A stretch of DNA of 64,000 nt from Chlamydoabsidia padenii (GCA_025330725.1 JAIWND010000002.1:434001-498000); one strand, 5' to 3'. Counted from the first letter of the stretch, positions 52,996 through 64,000 are shown. Translations and numbers: made by a program. Notes: generated from the letters alone by a model not told the origin.

Positions 52996-55183
52996 ATGTC
53001 ATCGCCTTTACCATTTGCTCAACACAAGTTTTATATTTTACCGATCAAACTTGATCAAGACAAGATAAAGTCGCTTCATGAAGACATTGTATCTTTAGAC
53101 GGTACTTGTTTATCTTCTTTAACTGATGCCACCTTTATTATTACTGGTTTAAAAAGTCCAACACGAATCCAACGACACATTATAAAGGTAAAACCCACCC
53201 ACTCACCACCCACTCACCACCCACTCACTTTCTTTTTTTTTTTTAAAAAAAAAGAAGACTACTTGTCCTGTGGTTCATATAAAGTGGATATCGGAATGGT
53301 AAGGCACGGTAATATCAACTGACCACAATACTCATTTTATGCTCTCTTTTGTAGTGTTACACAACAACGGTTTCTGGATCCTGCATCTTACACGATCAAG
53401 ATTGCTCCTCCAGTGACAACAACCTCAGAATCAACACCCGATGAAGATGAACGACCCAAGCAAATGCGATCTTGGTGGGATATCTATTCCACTTACCAAC
53501 AACAGTGTCAAATGCCAGTCTCAAAACATGCCATCTTGCACGGTTATGATCCCGGCTCAAAAAAGAAGAAGAAAATCAAACTTAGGTAATACATACGCAC
53601 ACTAGATTATATTGGTCTTAAAACATTATATCATTGTATAGAAGGGAACCCAGCTATCAAACAACAACGTCAGGTGAATCATCTTTGGAACAAAGTCATC
53701 CCTGGTGGGCCGAAACAAGTCTTTATCAAACTACTACCTATATTTGCGAACAACCTGCGCCATTGGATCATTGTAACAAGGCCCTAGTCGACATCTTTGA
53801 ATTCTTGGAACATACGAGGGAATTACGAGGTAGGTTGTTATGCTCATTAAAGACATAAACCATTCAACACACACACACTCTCTCTCTCTCTCTCTTTAGG
53901 TGATTCCATCAATGGACTTAGTTACCGTAAAGCAGCGGCCGTTTTGAAGGTAAATATAAAAACTAACTGACTGACTGACTAACCCCATTTTTGGAACTAG
54001 ACTTACCCCCACAAAATCAAGTCGGCGCATGAAGCTCTCCAACTCAAAGGCATTGGCAAGAAAACAGGTCGAATTGTAAGTGATCTTAAACTACCATGAA
54101 ACACCCTTCATCTTCATTAACCATAGTCTCATTATTTACTATAGATCGAGGATTACTTGAATACCGGTGAAGTACCTGATATAGGTAATATTGGTAATTG
54201 GGGCTGGGCAAATCTAACACCTTCCTTGTTTTTATAGCTTTGGTAAAAGAAGATCCTGAATTCAAAACACTTGAACTATTTTACAACATTCATGGTAAAA
54301 AGATAAAATAAAAAAAAAAATAAAAAACACTCTTTTAAGATATAGTGTCTTACTCTTCTTGTCCCAAGTTAGGTGTCGGCGCCACAACAGCTCGTGAATG
54401 GTACCACAAAGGCTATCAATCATTGGAAAATGTGAAATCCAACGAACAACTCAGCAAAGATCAACTTCTTGGGATCAAGTATTATGACGACTTTTTACAA
54501 CGAATACCTCGGGATCAGGTGGAAGCAATCGTAAATGATTTCCACGGTTTACTCGATGCCTATCAACAAGGATGTGAATACACTGTGTGTGGATCCTATA
54601 GGCAAGTCACTCCATCTTCTTGTAACAAGAATTGATATGTTTCTTTTATTTATAGGCGTGGGAGTCCAACGTCAGGCGATATTGACATTCTCATCACACA
54701 TCCAGAAGAAAAAGTGACCAAGACGTTATTGGCTGGATTGGTGGACCATTTACAATCGTTAGGATATATTCGGGATATCCTGTCGCAAACTGGACGGACC
54801 AATGATGATGATAATGATGATATCTCTATCAATAAAAATCGGCAGGCTCTTTGTGTTTGGTTGTCCAAAGGTGATACTATCCATCGTCGACTGGATATCA
54901 TTGTGGTCCCTTGGTGTGATTATGCTGTAGCCATTCTTGGTAAGAATAATGATGATCAAAAGGGGGGGGAGCAATGTATATTAACATCTTCTTCTTTGTA
55001 GGTTGGACTGGGTCTCGATATTTTGGAAGAAGTCTGCGTCTTCGTGCCAAACAACAAAAAGGACTCAAGGTGACGTCTCATGGTATCTTTCGAAAAGGAA
55101 AAAAACTCAAAGTGGAAACAGAGAAACAGGCCTTTGAACTACTTGAACTGCCCTATCTCGAACCTTGTGATCGGAATTGCTGA
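52996..55183 (+). CDS. Family X DNA polymerase (Pol4/lambda/mu type) with BRCT domain
   Basis: Eleven exons (52996-53187, 53258-53298, 53355-53585, 53642-53829, 53900-53949, 54001-54075, 54145-54184, 54238-54294, 54373-54601, 54656-54939, 55002-55183) encode 522 residues. An N-terminal BRCT-like domain (about 8-95) ends VVHIKWISEC. The 8-kDa lyase-like domain (about 190-265) has YRKAAAVLK and LKGIGKKTGRIIEDYL, a helix-hairpin-helix. The palm carries NIHGVGATTA, GSYRRGSPTSGDIDILITHP with two metal-binding Asp, and RRLDIIVVP with the third. The thumb ends GWTGSRYFGRSLRLRA and LLELPYLEP. Such enzymes fill gaps in non-homologous end joining and base-excision repair. The intron at 54602-54655 uses a GC donor. 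Confidence 0.95.
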
Positions 55184-55627
55184 ACCTATTTTACATTATA
55201 GTATATATTATACCTCGATTTACTTTGCTTAACATTTACTTTATACTTTCATAATACTCAATAAAATAAAAAACTTTTACACATGTCTTATGCCTTTATA
55301 CAGCAAATCCAGGTTTTGTGGAGTTGGAATCTCCGACACTCCGATTCATGCAGATTCTCGGATTAAAAGGACTTACTTTTTTCCACAGGTCAAGGGGTTA
55401 TGATCGGATATTCTCAACTTGACTCTAAGATTCATAAAACGCTGACCAGTGAAAATGTTCCTTCATTTTACTATTTGTACCCCGATTTCCATCTTTTCTA
55501 CAATTGGTTTTGTGATGTCTGGGAAAAAACACACAGTGATACAAACTGATACCAAAGTAAATAAACCGTCCACTTTTTTTTTTTTTCTTTTGCTTTTTTC
55601 TTTTCTCAAACAAAATCAAACATAACA
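55184..55627. other. Intergenic region upstream of the nucleoside hydrolase
   Basis: AATAAAATAAAAA at about 55259 is the polymerase poly(A) region. The rest is AT-rich, ending in a T run and CT-rich leader. No accepted frame and no exact motif copy. Confidence 0.35.
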
Positions 55628-56803
55628 ATGAGAACAAAGGAACCGATCATTATCGACACAGATCCAGTAAGAAGAAAAAGGTTTGCATGAAAATCTATTT
55701 ATAGACTGACTAATTAATAATAGGGAATCGACGATGCACTCGCTATCATTTTAGCTTATCTTTCATCTGATGTGGATATTAGAGCCATCACTCTGACACA
55801 TGGTAATGTCGGTCTTGAATGTGTCAAGAAGAATGCTGCTGTCATCCTTCATGCTTTAATGGATAATCAAAAGTTTCTCAAGTTACCCCCTAAAAGATTA
55901 CCTGTTTTAGCGATTGGTAATGTCCTCCTCGCATATCATCACCATTGATAACATTACTCATCAATATCATTTGACAGGTGCGTCATTACCCCTGGAAATC
56001 AAGCCTGTAGAAGCCACATACTTTCATGGCGAAGATGGTATCGGTATGATCTACAACGAAGTAAGACATTCCCGACTTTTTTTTTTTTCTTTAACTGATA
56101 ACTTCTCTCTATAAGCTTCATAAAGCCCCTGAAGATTGGGAAAAGCATCTTATTCATCAGGAAGAAACGATCAGTGAAGATGCACGATGGTTTGAAACGA
56201 CGAATCGAGATGCTGCCGATGAAATCTTATACCAGTTGAAGCAAGTGGAGCCCTTGACGTTGACAATCGTAGCCATCGGTCCATTAACAAACATTGCATT
56301 GGCTTACCAAAGAGATCCTGTCACTTTTTCTCGAGCAAAAAGAGTGGTGGTGATGGGTGGAGCTATTCTGGTACCAGGCAATATTTGCCCTTATGCGGAG
56401 TTTAACTTTCGAGCCGATCCCCATGCTGCTGACATTGTTATGGGTACTAGTAAAGGGTTTCAACATACACCAGAAGGATACCAACAACGTCTGGATAGGA
56501 TCAAAGAGAACAAAGTGGCACCATGTCATATTGTCATCATGCCTTTGGATGGTAAGGGAAGATGTTGCATGATTTGTTCAAACCTTAACTTTTTTTTTTT
56601 TTTTTTTTTTCAACAGCGTCGGATGATGGGACGATTTCAAAGCCCGACTATGACAAGTACATTGTGCCTCTTGGGAAATCCACCCCATTATATGGTTTTG
56701 TAAATGCATTCATGCGCTGGTCTTTTGAAGTGTGTCTTGATTACTACAAACTTGATAAATGGGCTATGTAAGTAAATCGTTGAAAAGTTAAGATCATTCA
56801 TGC

Positions 56804-56835
<32 letters not shown>

Positions 56836-57197
56836 GAATAGATATGATGCATATACTGTGCTACTCATGCTCGAAATGATCCAGGATAGGGGTGATGGCA
56901 AGGGTGATCCTACGTTCAATGAAAGATGGGAATATGAGTATCTGGATCTGACTGTGGAGACCCAAGGGAAATATACAATGGGGATGTAAGTTGCAAAAAA
57001 AAAAAAAGGATCCTCATCCCGATATCTTACTCCTTCTTCTTCTTGATAGGTGTTGTGTGGATCGACGAGATTACCAAAAAGATAAAAAACCTTGGGATGG
57101 TGAAGCCAATAATGTTCAAACGTTTTTGGCGGGTAGAGGTAGTCGATTCCGTGATATCATGCTGAATACTATTTTTAATGCTAGAATCGGTCTTTGA
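55628..57197 (+). CDS. Inosine-uridine-type nucleoside hydrolase
   Basis: Exons 55628-55666, 55724-55916, 55978-56060, 56116-56551, 56617-56767, 56842-56985 and 57050-57197 encode 397 residues. The N-terminal calcium-binding cluster IIDTDPGIDDALAI is diagnostic for the IUNH family, supported by THGNVGLECVKKNAA, TIVAIGPLTNIALA, VVVMGGAI, and the block NICPYAEFNFRADPHAADIV that carries ligand-binding Asn/Glu/Asp. The enzyme splits nucleosides to base and ribose for purine/pyrimidine salvage. A family-atypical extra segment around residues 220-240 (GFQHTPEGYQQRLDRIKEN) is present and acid-sensitive loops differ, so the base preference is open. No targeting signal. Confidence 0.93.
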
Positions 57198-57319
57198 AAC
57201 TCGACCAAATAAAGCAATCTTAGATTTTTGACAGGCAAAAGTGGCTTATGCTGTGTTTCAAAATATTTTGAGCTTCCATTTTTTTTTCCACTCTTCTTTT
57301 CTTCTTCTTTATATTAATC

Positions 57320-60300
57320 ATGGTGAAAAAGGTCGTCGATTCCCGTGTTCACACACTTATCAAGAACTGTGTCCAAACCAAACATAGATCCTTCTTTGTT
57401 GTTGTTGGGGATAAAGGAAAAGATCAAGTAAGTAGAGGTTGAATCTTGTTATTACTCTCCTTTGTAACCAACTAATTATTTGATCTTTACTTTTAGATTG
57501 TCAACTTGCATTGGCTCTTATCTCAAGCCCAAGTGACCTCTCGCCCCTCTGTGCTTTGGTGTTACAAAAAGGAACTTGGATTCACAACGTAAGTTCTTAC
57601 TTTATAAAAACTATTGTATAGACTACTCACATAACTCCTCTTTTTTTTTTTTCAAAAAACTCGAATCGGATAGTCATCGCAAAAAACGTGAAGCCAAAAT
57701 TAAACGGGATATCAAGAAGGGGATTCGCGAAACCAACAATGAAGATCCTTTCGAACTTTTTGTCACTGTCACCAACATTCGTTATACCTACTACAAGGAA
57801 ACTCAAAACATTCTGGGTAACACTTATGGTATGTGTATCTTGCAAGATTTTGAAGCAATCACTCCCAACACTCTGGCTCGTACGATCGAAACGGTGGAAG
57901 GTGGAGGTATGGTGGTTTTACTTTTGAAAAGCATGAACTCTCTTAAACAACTGTATACAATGACTATGGTAAGAACAAAAAGACTCGACGTATGTTAATG
58001 AATGAAAAAATACTGACATTATGTAATGTCTCTTTATAGGATGTACATAGCCGATACCGTACTGAAGCTCATAACGACATTATTGGCCGATTCAACGAAC
58101 GATTCATCCTCTCTCTCGGTGCCAGTGAAAACTGTTTGGTGGTAGACGACGAATTGAATGTACTTCCTATCAGCATGGGCAAACACGTCAAAGCGCTCCC
58201 TGTCAAGACCAACGATGAAGCCAAATCAGCCGAAGCTTTGGAACTGGAAGAATTGAAACAATCTCTCGCCGACACGGAACCTGTGGGATCTTTGGTGAAG
58301 GGTACTCGAACGGTGGATCAAGCCAAGGCCGTGCTGACTTTTATCGAAGCCATCTCTGAAAAATCTCTTAAAAGCACTGTGACTTTGACTGCTGGTCGTG
58401 GTCGTGGTAAATCCGCTGCTCTCGGTATCTCTATGGCATCGGCAGTTGCTTATGGTTATTCCAACATCTTTGTCACCTCACCAAGCCCCGAAAATCTCAA
58501 GACTCTATTTGAATTCGTCTTCAAGGCTTTTGACGCTCTTGGTTATGAAGAACATTTGGATTATGATATTGTCCAATCTACCAATCCCGACTTCAACAAG
58601 GCTATTGTGCGTGTCAACATCTTTAGACAACATCGTCAAACCATTCAAGTAAGTATATATAATGGAAAAGAAGGAATATGAAATACTGGACAACTCACTT
58701 TTTTTTTTTTTTCTTACTGGGGTTTTATAGTATATCCAACCTCAAGATGCTCATGTCCTTGGTCAAGCTGAATTGGTTGTTATTGATGAAGCTGCTGCCA
58801 TTCCTTTACCTATTGTGCGTAAACTGATGGGTCCTTATTTAGTGTTTATGGCCTCTACTATCAATGGTTACGAAGGTACTGGTAGATCTTTGTCTCTCAA
58901 ACTCATCCAACAACTTCGGGAACAATCACGGGGCTTTGTCGGTCAAAAGAAGAATGAAGAAGCTAGCGACGCTATGGCTGCTGGTGGACGTACATTGAAG
59001 GAAATCAAGCTCGAGGAACCTATTCGTTATGCACCCAACGATCCTTTGGAAAAGTGGCTCAACAAACTACTCTGCTTGGATGCTTCTGTGGTGTCAAAGA
59101 ACATTCAAGGCTGTCCTCATCCTTCAGAATGCGAACTCTTCTATGTCAACCGTGATACCTTATTCTCCTACCATCCTGTCAGTGAAACCTTCCTCCAACG
59201 CATGATGGCCCTTTACGTCTCCAGTCACTACAAAAACTCACCAAACGATCTGCAACTGATGAGTGATGCGCCCGCTCATCACATGTTTGTCTTGCTTCCT
59301 CCCATCAACAAGGATAGTAGCAGCTTGCCTGATCCTCTGGTTGTCGTCCAAGTTTGTCTGGAAGGTGATATCTCTCGGCAATCTGTTATGAATCAACTCT
59401 CTCGTGGCCAACGTCCTGCTGGTGATATGATTCCTTGGTTGATCTCTCAACAATTCCAAGATGATGACTTTGCCAGTTTGTCAGGTGCCCGTGTGGTCCG
59501 TATTGCTACTCACCCTGATTACTCAAACATGGGTTATGGCTCTCGTGCTTTGGAACTTTTGGCCTCCTTTTATCAAGGTGAAATGTCCGATCTCAGTGAA
59601 AGCGCTACTGCTGATGAAGAAACTTTACCTCGTGTGGATGACGCCGAACTACAAAATGCAACATTGGCTACAGACAAGATCAAGGTACGTGATCCTCGAA
59701 AGATGCCTCCTTTACTGTCCAAGCTCTCTGATAAACCATCTCCTCGTTTGGATTACTTGGGTGTCAGCTTTGGTTTGACTGCTTCTCTACACAAATTCTG
59801 GAAACGTGCTGGCTTCGTCCCATTGTACATGCGCCAAACTGCCAATGACTTGACTGGCGAACATACGTGTGTGATGATCAAGACTCTTACCGAACAAGAC
59901 ACTGAAAATCAACATATTGCCAATACTGCCTGGTTAGATGCCTTTGCTCGGGATTTCTCTCGACGATTCCTCAACTTGTTGGCTTATCAATTCCGTGAAT
60001 TTACCTCGGTGCATGCTCTCTCGATTCTTGAAAGCGCCAGAAAGGGACAAGATGCCGACAATGATGCCACCGCCTTGAAGAAAACACAACTCGACCTCTT
60101 CTTCAGCCCTTACGACTTGAAGCGCCTTGATAGCTACGCGAACAACATGCTCGATTACCACGTGATCATTGATTTGGTGCCTGCCATTGCGGAACTTTAC
60201 TTTAAAGGTGTTTTGCCCAAAGAGGCGTCATTATCCGGTGTACAAAGCGCTATCTTACTAGGTATTGGTCTGCAAAAGAAGACGGTAGATGATCTGGAAA

Positions 60301-60809
60301 AGGAACTGTCGCTGGCTAGCAATCAAGTCATGGCTCTCTTTGTCAAGATTATTCGTAAATTCAGCCAGACATTCACCCAGGTGCAAAGTCAGGCTATTGT
60401 GGACGAAGAACAAGCCAACAAGCCAACCCGATCAACAACAGACAGCAAGAAACGTGCAGTGGACGATGAAGAAGCATGGCAGCCATTGAAAGGTGGTGTG
60501 GACGACGATTTACAGGAAGCAGGCGATCAAGTGTTGGACGGACTCAAGGCCAAGCAACGGGAATTGATCGATACTCTGGATTTGACAAAATATGCTATTG
60601 CTGATCAAGATGCTGACTGGTCTGCTGCTGAATCTCAAGTCAAGGCATTGGCTTCTGGAACCAAACCTCTCAGCTCGGTCGTCAGTGTCAAGAATGATAA
60701 ATCCTCTAAGAAACGTAAACTTACCGAATCTGCAAAGGATTTGGCTCAAAAGGAAGCGGCTCGGAAACCCAAGAATATGAAGCTCTCCAAGAAAACCAGA
60801 AAATCATAA
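57320..60809 (+). CDS. KRE33: RNA cytidine acetyltransferase, Kre33/NAT10
   Basis: Exons 57320-57427, 57497-57588, 57674-57968, 58040-58648 and 58731-60809 encode 1060 residues, matching the family. The N-terminal DUF1726 region starts MVKKVVDSRVHTLIKNCVQT. The RecA-like helicase has the P loop TAGRGRGKSAALG and Walker B VVIDEAAAIPLP. The GNAT acetyltransferase domain shows RIATHPDYSNMGYGSRALEL, with the acetyl-CoA loop, and YLGVSFGLTASLHKFWKRAG. A tRNA-binding helical region and a very basic C-terminus (KNDKSSKKRKL, KNMKLSKKTRKS) for nucleolar localisation follow. It makes N4-acetylcytidine in 18S rRNA and, with Tan1, in tRNA, coupled to ATP hydrolysis, and is required for small-subunit assembly. 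Confidence 0.98.
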
Positions 60810-61173
60810 ATGTAGTTTATAGTGCCCCCCCCCTTCATTCTCTTTTATATAGTTTTACCTCTATTGTATCATTATTTTATCATGTCATCTCTCACACTCT
60901 ATTTTTTTTTTTTTGCCTTTGCATTTACTCTACTTACCACTCTTATCCATCAAATAAAATCAACTCATTATCTCCATATTTGAGGTAAACTTGACCCATT
61001 TGTTTATTCTTGCCGAAATCATTAATTCCGGGCTTTCAAATACCGACACCTCTGTATATACCTATCGCTCTCCTTGTTTTTATCAGAATGTGTCTTTTTA
61101 TTTACCAATGATCAAAATGACTTATCAACGTAAATAACCAATGAGTAACATCTACCAGATTTAGCCGTATCAG

Positions 61174-61210
<37 letters not shown>

Positions 61211-61798
61211 CCTGGGGGGGCTATATAGTGTTGGGAATGAGGTCCTTGATCTCGGGTTCAGAAAATATTTTTATCTTTTAGTCATGGCCAACATCTAGTT
61301 TTCGGTTCTTATGGTTACCCTTACCCCTGAATTTACAACTTGTACAAATATCACATCTTTTCTTCAATTTTATCAAGTTTCTCTTTTAATAAAAAACTAT
61401 AATACTATACAAATCAAAAAGGTCTTTATTACAAGCTACCTCTCTTATATCAAGTTACTTGACAAGTGTACCTATTGTCTTTCCTGCTCTTACTTTGCAA
61501 CAAGAGCCTCTTTTTATTATATATTCAAATCCCGAATTCCTTTTTGCGATTCTCTTTTTTTCTCTTGACATTTGCAAGTATATTCAAGTACATCTAAAAG
61601 TTGAATCTTACCACAAACATTCTGGTGCTTACTACATATTATACAACAAAACATACTTCTACTACCCTTGCTACCATAACTCATACCAGTTATAGCCGCA
61701 ACAGGTACATGCGAATTTGTCTCGGAAAATTCAATCGGCACTTTAAAAAGTGGAGGGGTCCAAAAAATAAACCACCCAAATGGCTAGGTGTTAACTAG
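60810..61798. other. Intergenic region between Kre33 and tRNA-Gln
   Basis: About 990 bp. It contains the Kre33 3' untranslated region with AATAAAAT at 60953, near copies TTTCAAATACCGAC at about 61034, an A30 run at about 61179-61209, and an exact TTCAAATCCCG at 61524-61534. Small frames here are AT-rich and not accepted. Confidence 0.4.
61524..61534 (+). promoter_or_regulatory. Recurrent motif copy near tRNA-Gln
   Basis: Exact TTCAAATCCCG in the intergenic DNA between Kre33 and the tRNA. Confidence 0.45.
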
Positions 61799-61872
61799 AA
61801 GGTCGCACCGAGAATCGAACTCGGGCTGCCAGATTCAAAGTCTGGAGTCATAACCATTAGACCATGCAACCT
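61799..61872 (-). tRNA. tRNA-Gln (anticodon UUG)
   Basis: The minus strand folds as a complete cloverleaf without intron. Acceptor pairs are AGGTTGC with GCGACCT, D arm TGGTCTAATGGTTATGA, anticodon stem CCAGA/TCTGG with loop CTTTGAA, giving anticodon TTG, and T arm CCGAG-TTCGATT-CTCGG. CCA is not encoded, as expected for a eukaryote. A T6 run about 35 bp downstream (minus sense) could terminate RNA polymerase III; the internal A and B boxes (TGGTCTAATGG and GTTCGATTC) are visible. Confidence 0.95.
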
Positions 61873-62136
61873 CTGATTGGTTGTTAGACTGCTATGTTAA
61901 CTATAAAGCTCAATGGCGGAGTTTCAAAATATGCCTATTATGGATCAAATTGGATCCATCAAGGCTCCAATGATCAGGTTGATCACCACTTTATTTGTGA
62001 GTGGCAGGTTCTTGGTTTCAAATAAAAATCATAAAGAACAGTTCAAGGTATTACATATCTAGATTTCCTTTTCACTTTTATATTCAATTTCATCCTTTTT
62101 TGGAATTGGCGAAGAATATTAAAAAAGTGGGGATGG

Positions 62137-62172
<36 letters not shown>

Positions 62173-62335
62173 CCCTTCCGCACTTCCCACTTCATTAAGT
62201 CTTTGCCATTTCTTTTTTTATCCCAACTCTTCTCTCATTCCACTGATATCCTCTTTTTTCTTTTTGTAAAAAGTACCCCTAGTTTTAGAATACTTTGCGC
62301 CATACCCACCATTAATCATACTTACAACTACCAAC
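61873..62335. other. Intergenic region with a long T run
   Basis: A T run of about 32 occupies 62139-62171, followed by a CT-rich leader up to the decayed gene. No coding frame seen. Confidence 0.35.
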
Positions 62336-63033
62336 ATGATGCCTCGATCTTTACATCCATCTATCAATAATCGACTCATCAAACTTGCACCAAGTTATCC
62401 TTGAAAGAAAAAAACAAACTATAACGTACCCTATTACACCTTGGTTCCAAAGTAAGTATACGGGACAGCAGAGAATCGTAGCTGCTTTACTAACTTGATT
62501 TTTTTTATATCACTATTTATACGTCAAACGATTACAAGCTATAGTACTTGCATTGCATTTGACTTTTATGAATTCTCTCAAGGAAAAGATGACATTGACA
62601 TTGAACATACCCAGTATGAAGTCTGGGTTCCACGTATCTCAACTCTGGCCTCTTCTCAACGATCCATGTACTCTTTAAAAAAGTAATTAAACCGAAATCA
62701 GGATGGTGGTATACCTTTGGAAAAAGAAAAAAAAAAAACAAAAACTCGATTATGGCGGTATGGTGTCCTCGTGTGCTTTCTTGGTCAAGCTACTTCCTCA
62801 GGGTGCTCAATCCTGATTTCCACCAAGTGACGATGTTGGTTTTTGGACTCTGAATGCCAAGAATCAAAGTAATCAGCATTGTAGTATCTTCTCTGTCGAA
62901 GAAACTTGTGATCCTATCGGCGATACAGCAATACTATCTTATGGTTGGACTTATTATCTTTTTACTGGCGGAGGTGCCTCCTTTTCAGGTTTGTAACATA
63001 CGAAATCACGCTAATCATACTCATATCCTCTTT

Positions 63034-63078
<45 letters not shown>

Positions 63079-63126
63079 AGATTAGACATAGACTTGCCTA
63101 CAGTGATCATCATTCCAATGGATTAG
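62336..63126 (+). pseudogene. Probable decayed gene for a single-pass membrane protein
   Basis: A gene-like layout with disruptions. Exon 1 starts MMPRSLHPSINNRLIKLAPS at 62336 but meets an in-frame TGA at 62402, after which the frame continues to a GTAAGT donor at about 62452. A second exon-like stretch holds CIAFDFYEFSQGKDDIDIEH and ISTLASSQRSMYSL, then TAA at 62684-62686. Past this stop the same frame continues to a basic cluster and RLWRYGVLVCFLGQATSSGC, which looks like a membrane helix, then TGA at 62828. A shifted frame gives DDVGFWTLNAKNQS, EETCDPIGDTAILSYGWTYY and, after an intron containing (GT)n, DLPTVIIIPMD and stop at 63124-63126. The family was not recognised. Sequencing error is an alternative to true decay. 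Confidence 0.45.
63038..63077. repeat. GT dinucleotide microsatellite
   Basis: A run of about 19 GT units preceded by T8, inside the last presumed intron of the decayed gene. Confidence 0.9.
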
Positions 63127-64000
63127 CCAAAGAGGTATATAGCATAGATAATAGTATAGTATAGTATGTTGCAATCAATAAAGACAAGGTCATTTATTTA
63201 TTAATCAATCATAAAAAAGAGGGTCTATAAACAATATACTATGTACAAATTAAACGACTAAACTACAAAATAAACTGTATCTATGTGGTCAGGACCATTT
63301 AGTAGTAGTTACATTAAAGTTGGTCTTGATTCCTGTGTTGTAATCGTATTCCAGTGTATGATCGTGATGTGTGCCGTTGCGTCAAGTGAGTCCGATTCTA
63401 TGCTGAACCACCGATCCACCTTCAATGTAACTTGTATACTAACATTCTTCTTCTTTTTTTTTTTTTTTAACCAAAACCTGTTGCATTCCAATCAGATGAC
63501 ATCGCCCCTTTCCCCCAGTCTATATCAGTCGATCGTAAGTAGACAGTCCAGGCACAAGAAGATATAAGTATACGTCGAGTACACCTACATTTACAGAAAG
63601 AAAGAAAAAGTATCAGCATCAGTATCAGAGTCTTGGGTGATGATCCAAACAGAAAGAGGCAGAATACATAACCACACCTTTCCTTTTCTTCTTTATTTTA
63701 CCTTTTCCACGTTGATCCAGGTGAAAGTCGCTTCACAGCCACTTTCATTTATTTTTACTTTCGCTCGTCCCAACCATTTGTGAGTTTCCTGTTGAAGGGG
63801 ACCAAATGTCGCCCATGGTTGAATGTCGTCATATTCAGTGATGGCCAGAAAGTGCGCGACCCGTAGAATTAGCAAGCGTTCGTGATGGATAAAGTCCAAG
63901 CCGCCATATCAAAGTGATTAATCAAGTCAAGTGAAAATAAGAGATAAACATAACAGTAGTAATCAAAAGTGGTTAAAAAGGTAAAGGGGGAGAAAAAAGA
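63127..64000. other. Right-edge region without a confirmed gene
   Basis: About 870 bp. AATAAAG near 63177 could end the transcript to its left. A minus-strand frame of about 68 codons (63693-63899) is protein-like, with AITEYDDIQPWATFGPLQ and ending ATFTWINVEKVK, but has no ATG start in frame and no acceptor nearby. It may be the end of a gene entering from the right or chance. T and A runs occur near 63450. Confidence 0.3.

Noticed and set aside
61311..61798. Several overlapping plus-strand frames rich in Tyr, Ile, Ser
   Set aside because: AT-rich composition, no splice logic, no recognised family, and they run into the tRNA flank.

Overview
The window is nuclear DNA of a filamentous early-diverging fungus. 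It is most likely a Mucoromycota species of the Mucorales type (Absidia, Cunninghamella or Lichtheimia are the kind of genus it recalls; this is inference from gene content, not a database match). The evidence is AT-rich intergenic DNA, compact genes cut by many 45-100 nt GT-AG introns with CTAAC/CTAAT-like branch sites, long A and T homopolymers, CAA/CAG-rich low-complexity coding segments, and typical fungal orthologues (Kre33/NAT10, Ypt1, COQ3, Atg27, Ldb17, Lem3/Cdc50) beside AP-4 sigma and SCOC, which are unusual for Dikarya.

Layout, left to right. 0-2.7 kb: a divergent pair, pyruvate kinase (minus, 3' end outside the window) and an RWD-domain Gir2/RWDD1 protein. 3-9.7 kb: a 16-exon MON2 gene. 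10.2-13.3 kb: a bZIP factor (minus) diverging from a BRCT protein carrying PIP-box-like and SUMO-related motifs. 13.6-17.0 kb: a CDC50/LEM3 flippase subunit and ATG27. 17.8-23.5 kb: three minus-strand genes, namely an amino-acid permease with 6-nt and 7-nt microexons, AP-4 sigma, and a SPIN90/Ldb17/Dip1 protein. 24.1-26.9 kb: an F-box/WD40 protein. 27.2-32.5 kb: minus-strand ZNF511-like protein, POT1 telomere protein, a globin with lipid-anchor motifs, and a candidate 58-residue protein. 32.7-33.9 kb: Rab1/Ypt1. 33.9-36.2 kb: gene-poor DNA with a tandem 238-bp repeat. 36.2-38.2 kb: DUF4291 protein diverging from COQ3. 38.5-41.6 kb: a secreted beta-helix protein and SCOC. 43.0-44.8 kb: a FAR1/WRKY-GCM1-type zinc-finger regulator. 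45.5-48.1 kb: an ING/PHD protein diverging from an Apd1/Aim32-type ferredoxin-like protein. 48.9-52.5 kb: a small hypothetical gene and two tandem SDR paralogues. 53.0-60.8 kb: a family X DNA polymerase, a nucleoside hydrolase and the RNA cytidine acetyltransferase. 61.8 kb: tRNA-Gln(UUG). 62.3-63.1 kb: a probable decayed gene.

These are independent eukaryotic genes, not an operon or metabolite cluster. Membrane traffic is well represented in the left half (MON2, CDC50, ATG27, AP-4 sigma, Ldb17, Ypt1, SCOC), and genome maintenance by POT1, the family X polymerase, ING and the BRCT protein. Exon boundaries were read by hand from splice consensus; for every complete multi-exon gene the exon lengths were checked to sum to a multiple of three.

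The strongest unexplained signal is a recurrent intergenic motif, TTCAAATCCCG (reverse CGGGATTTGAA), with nine exact copies and many near copies, mostly just upstream of genes and never inside a confident coding exon.
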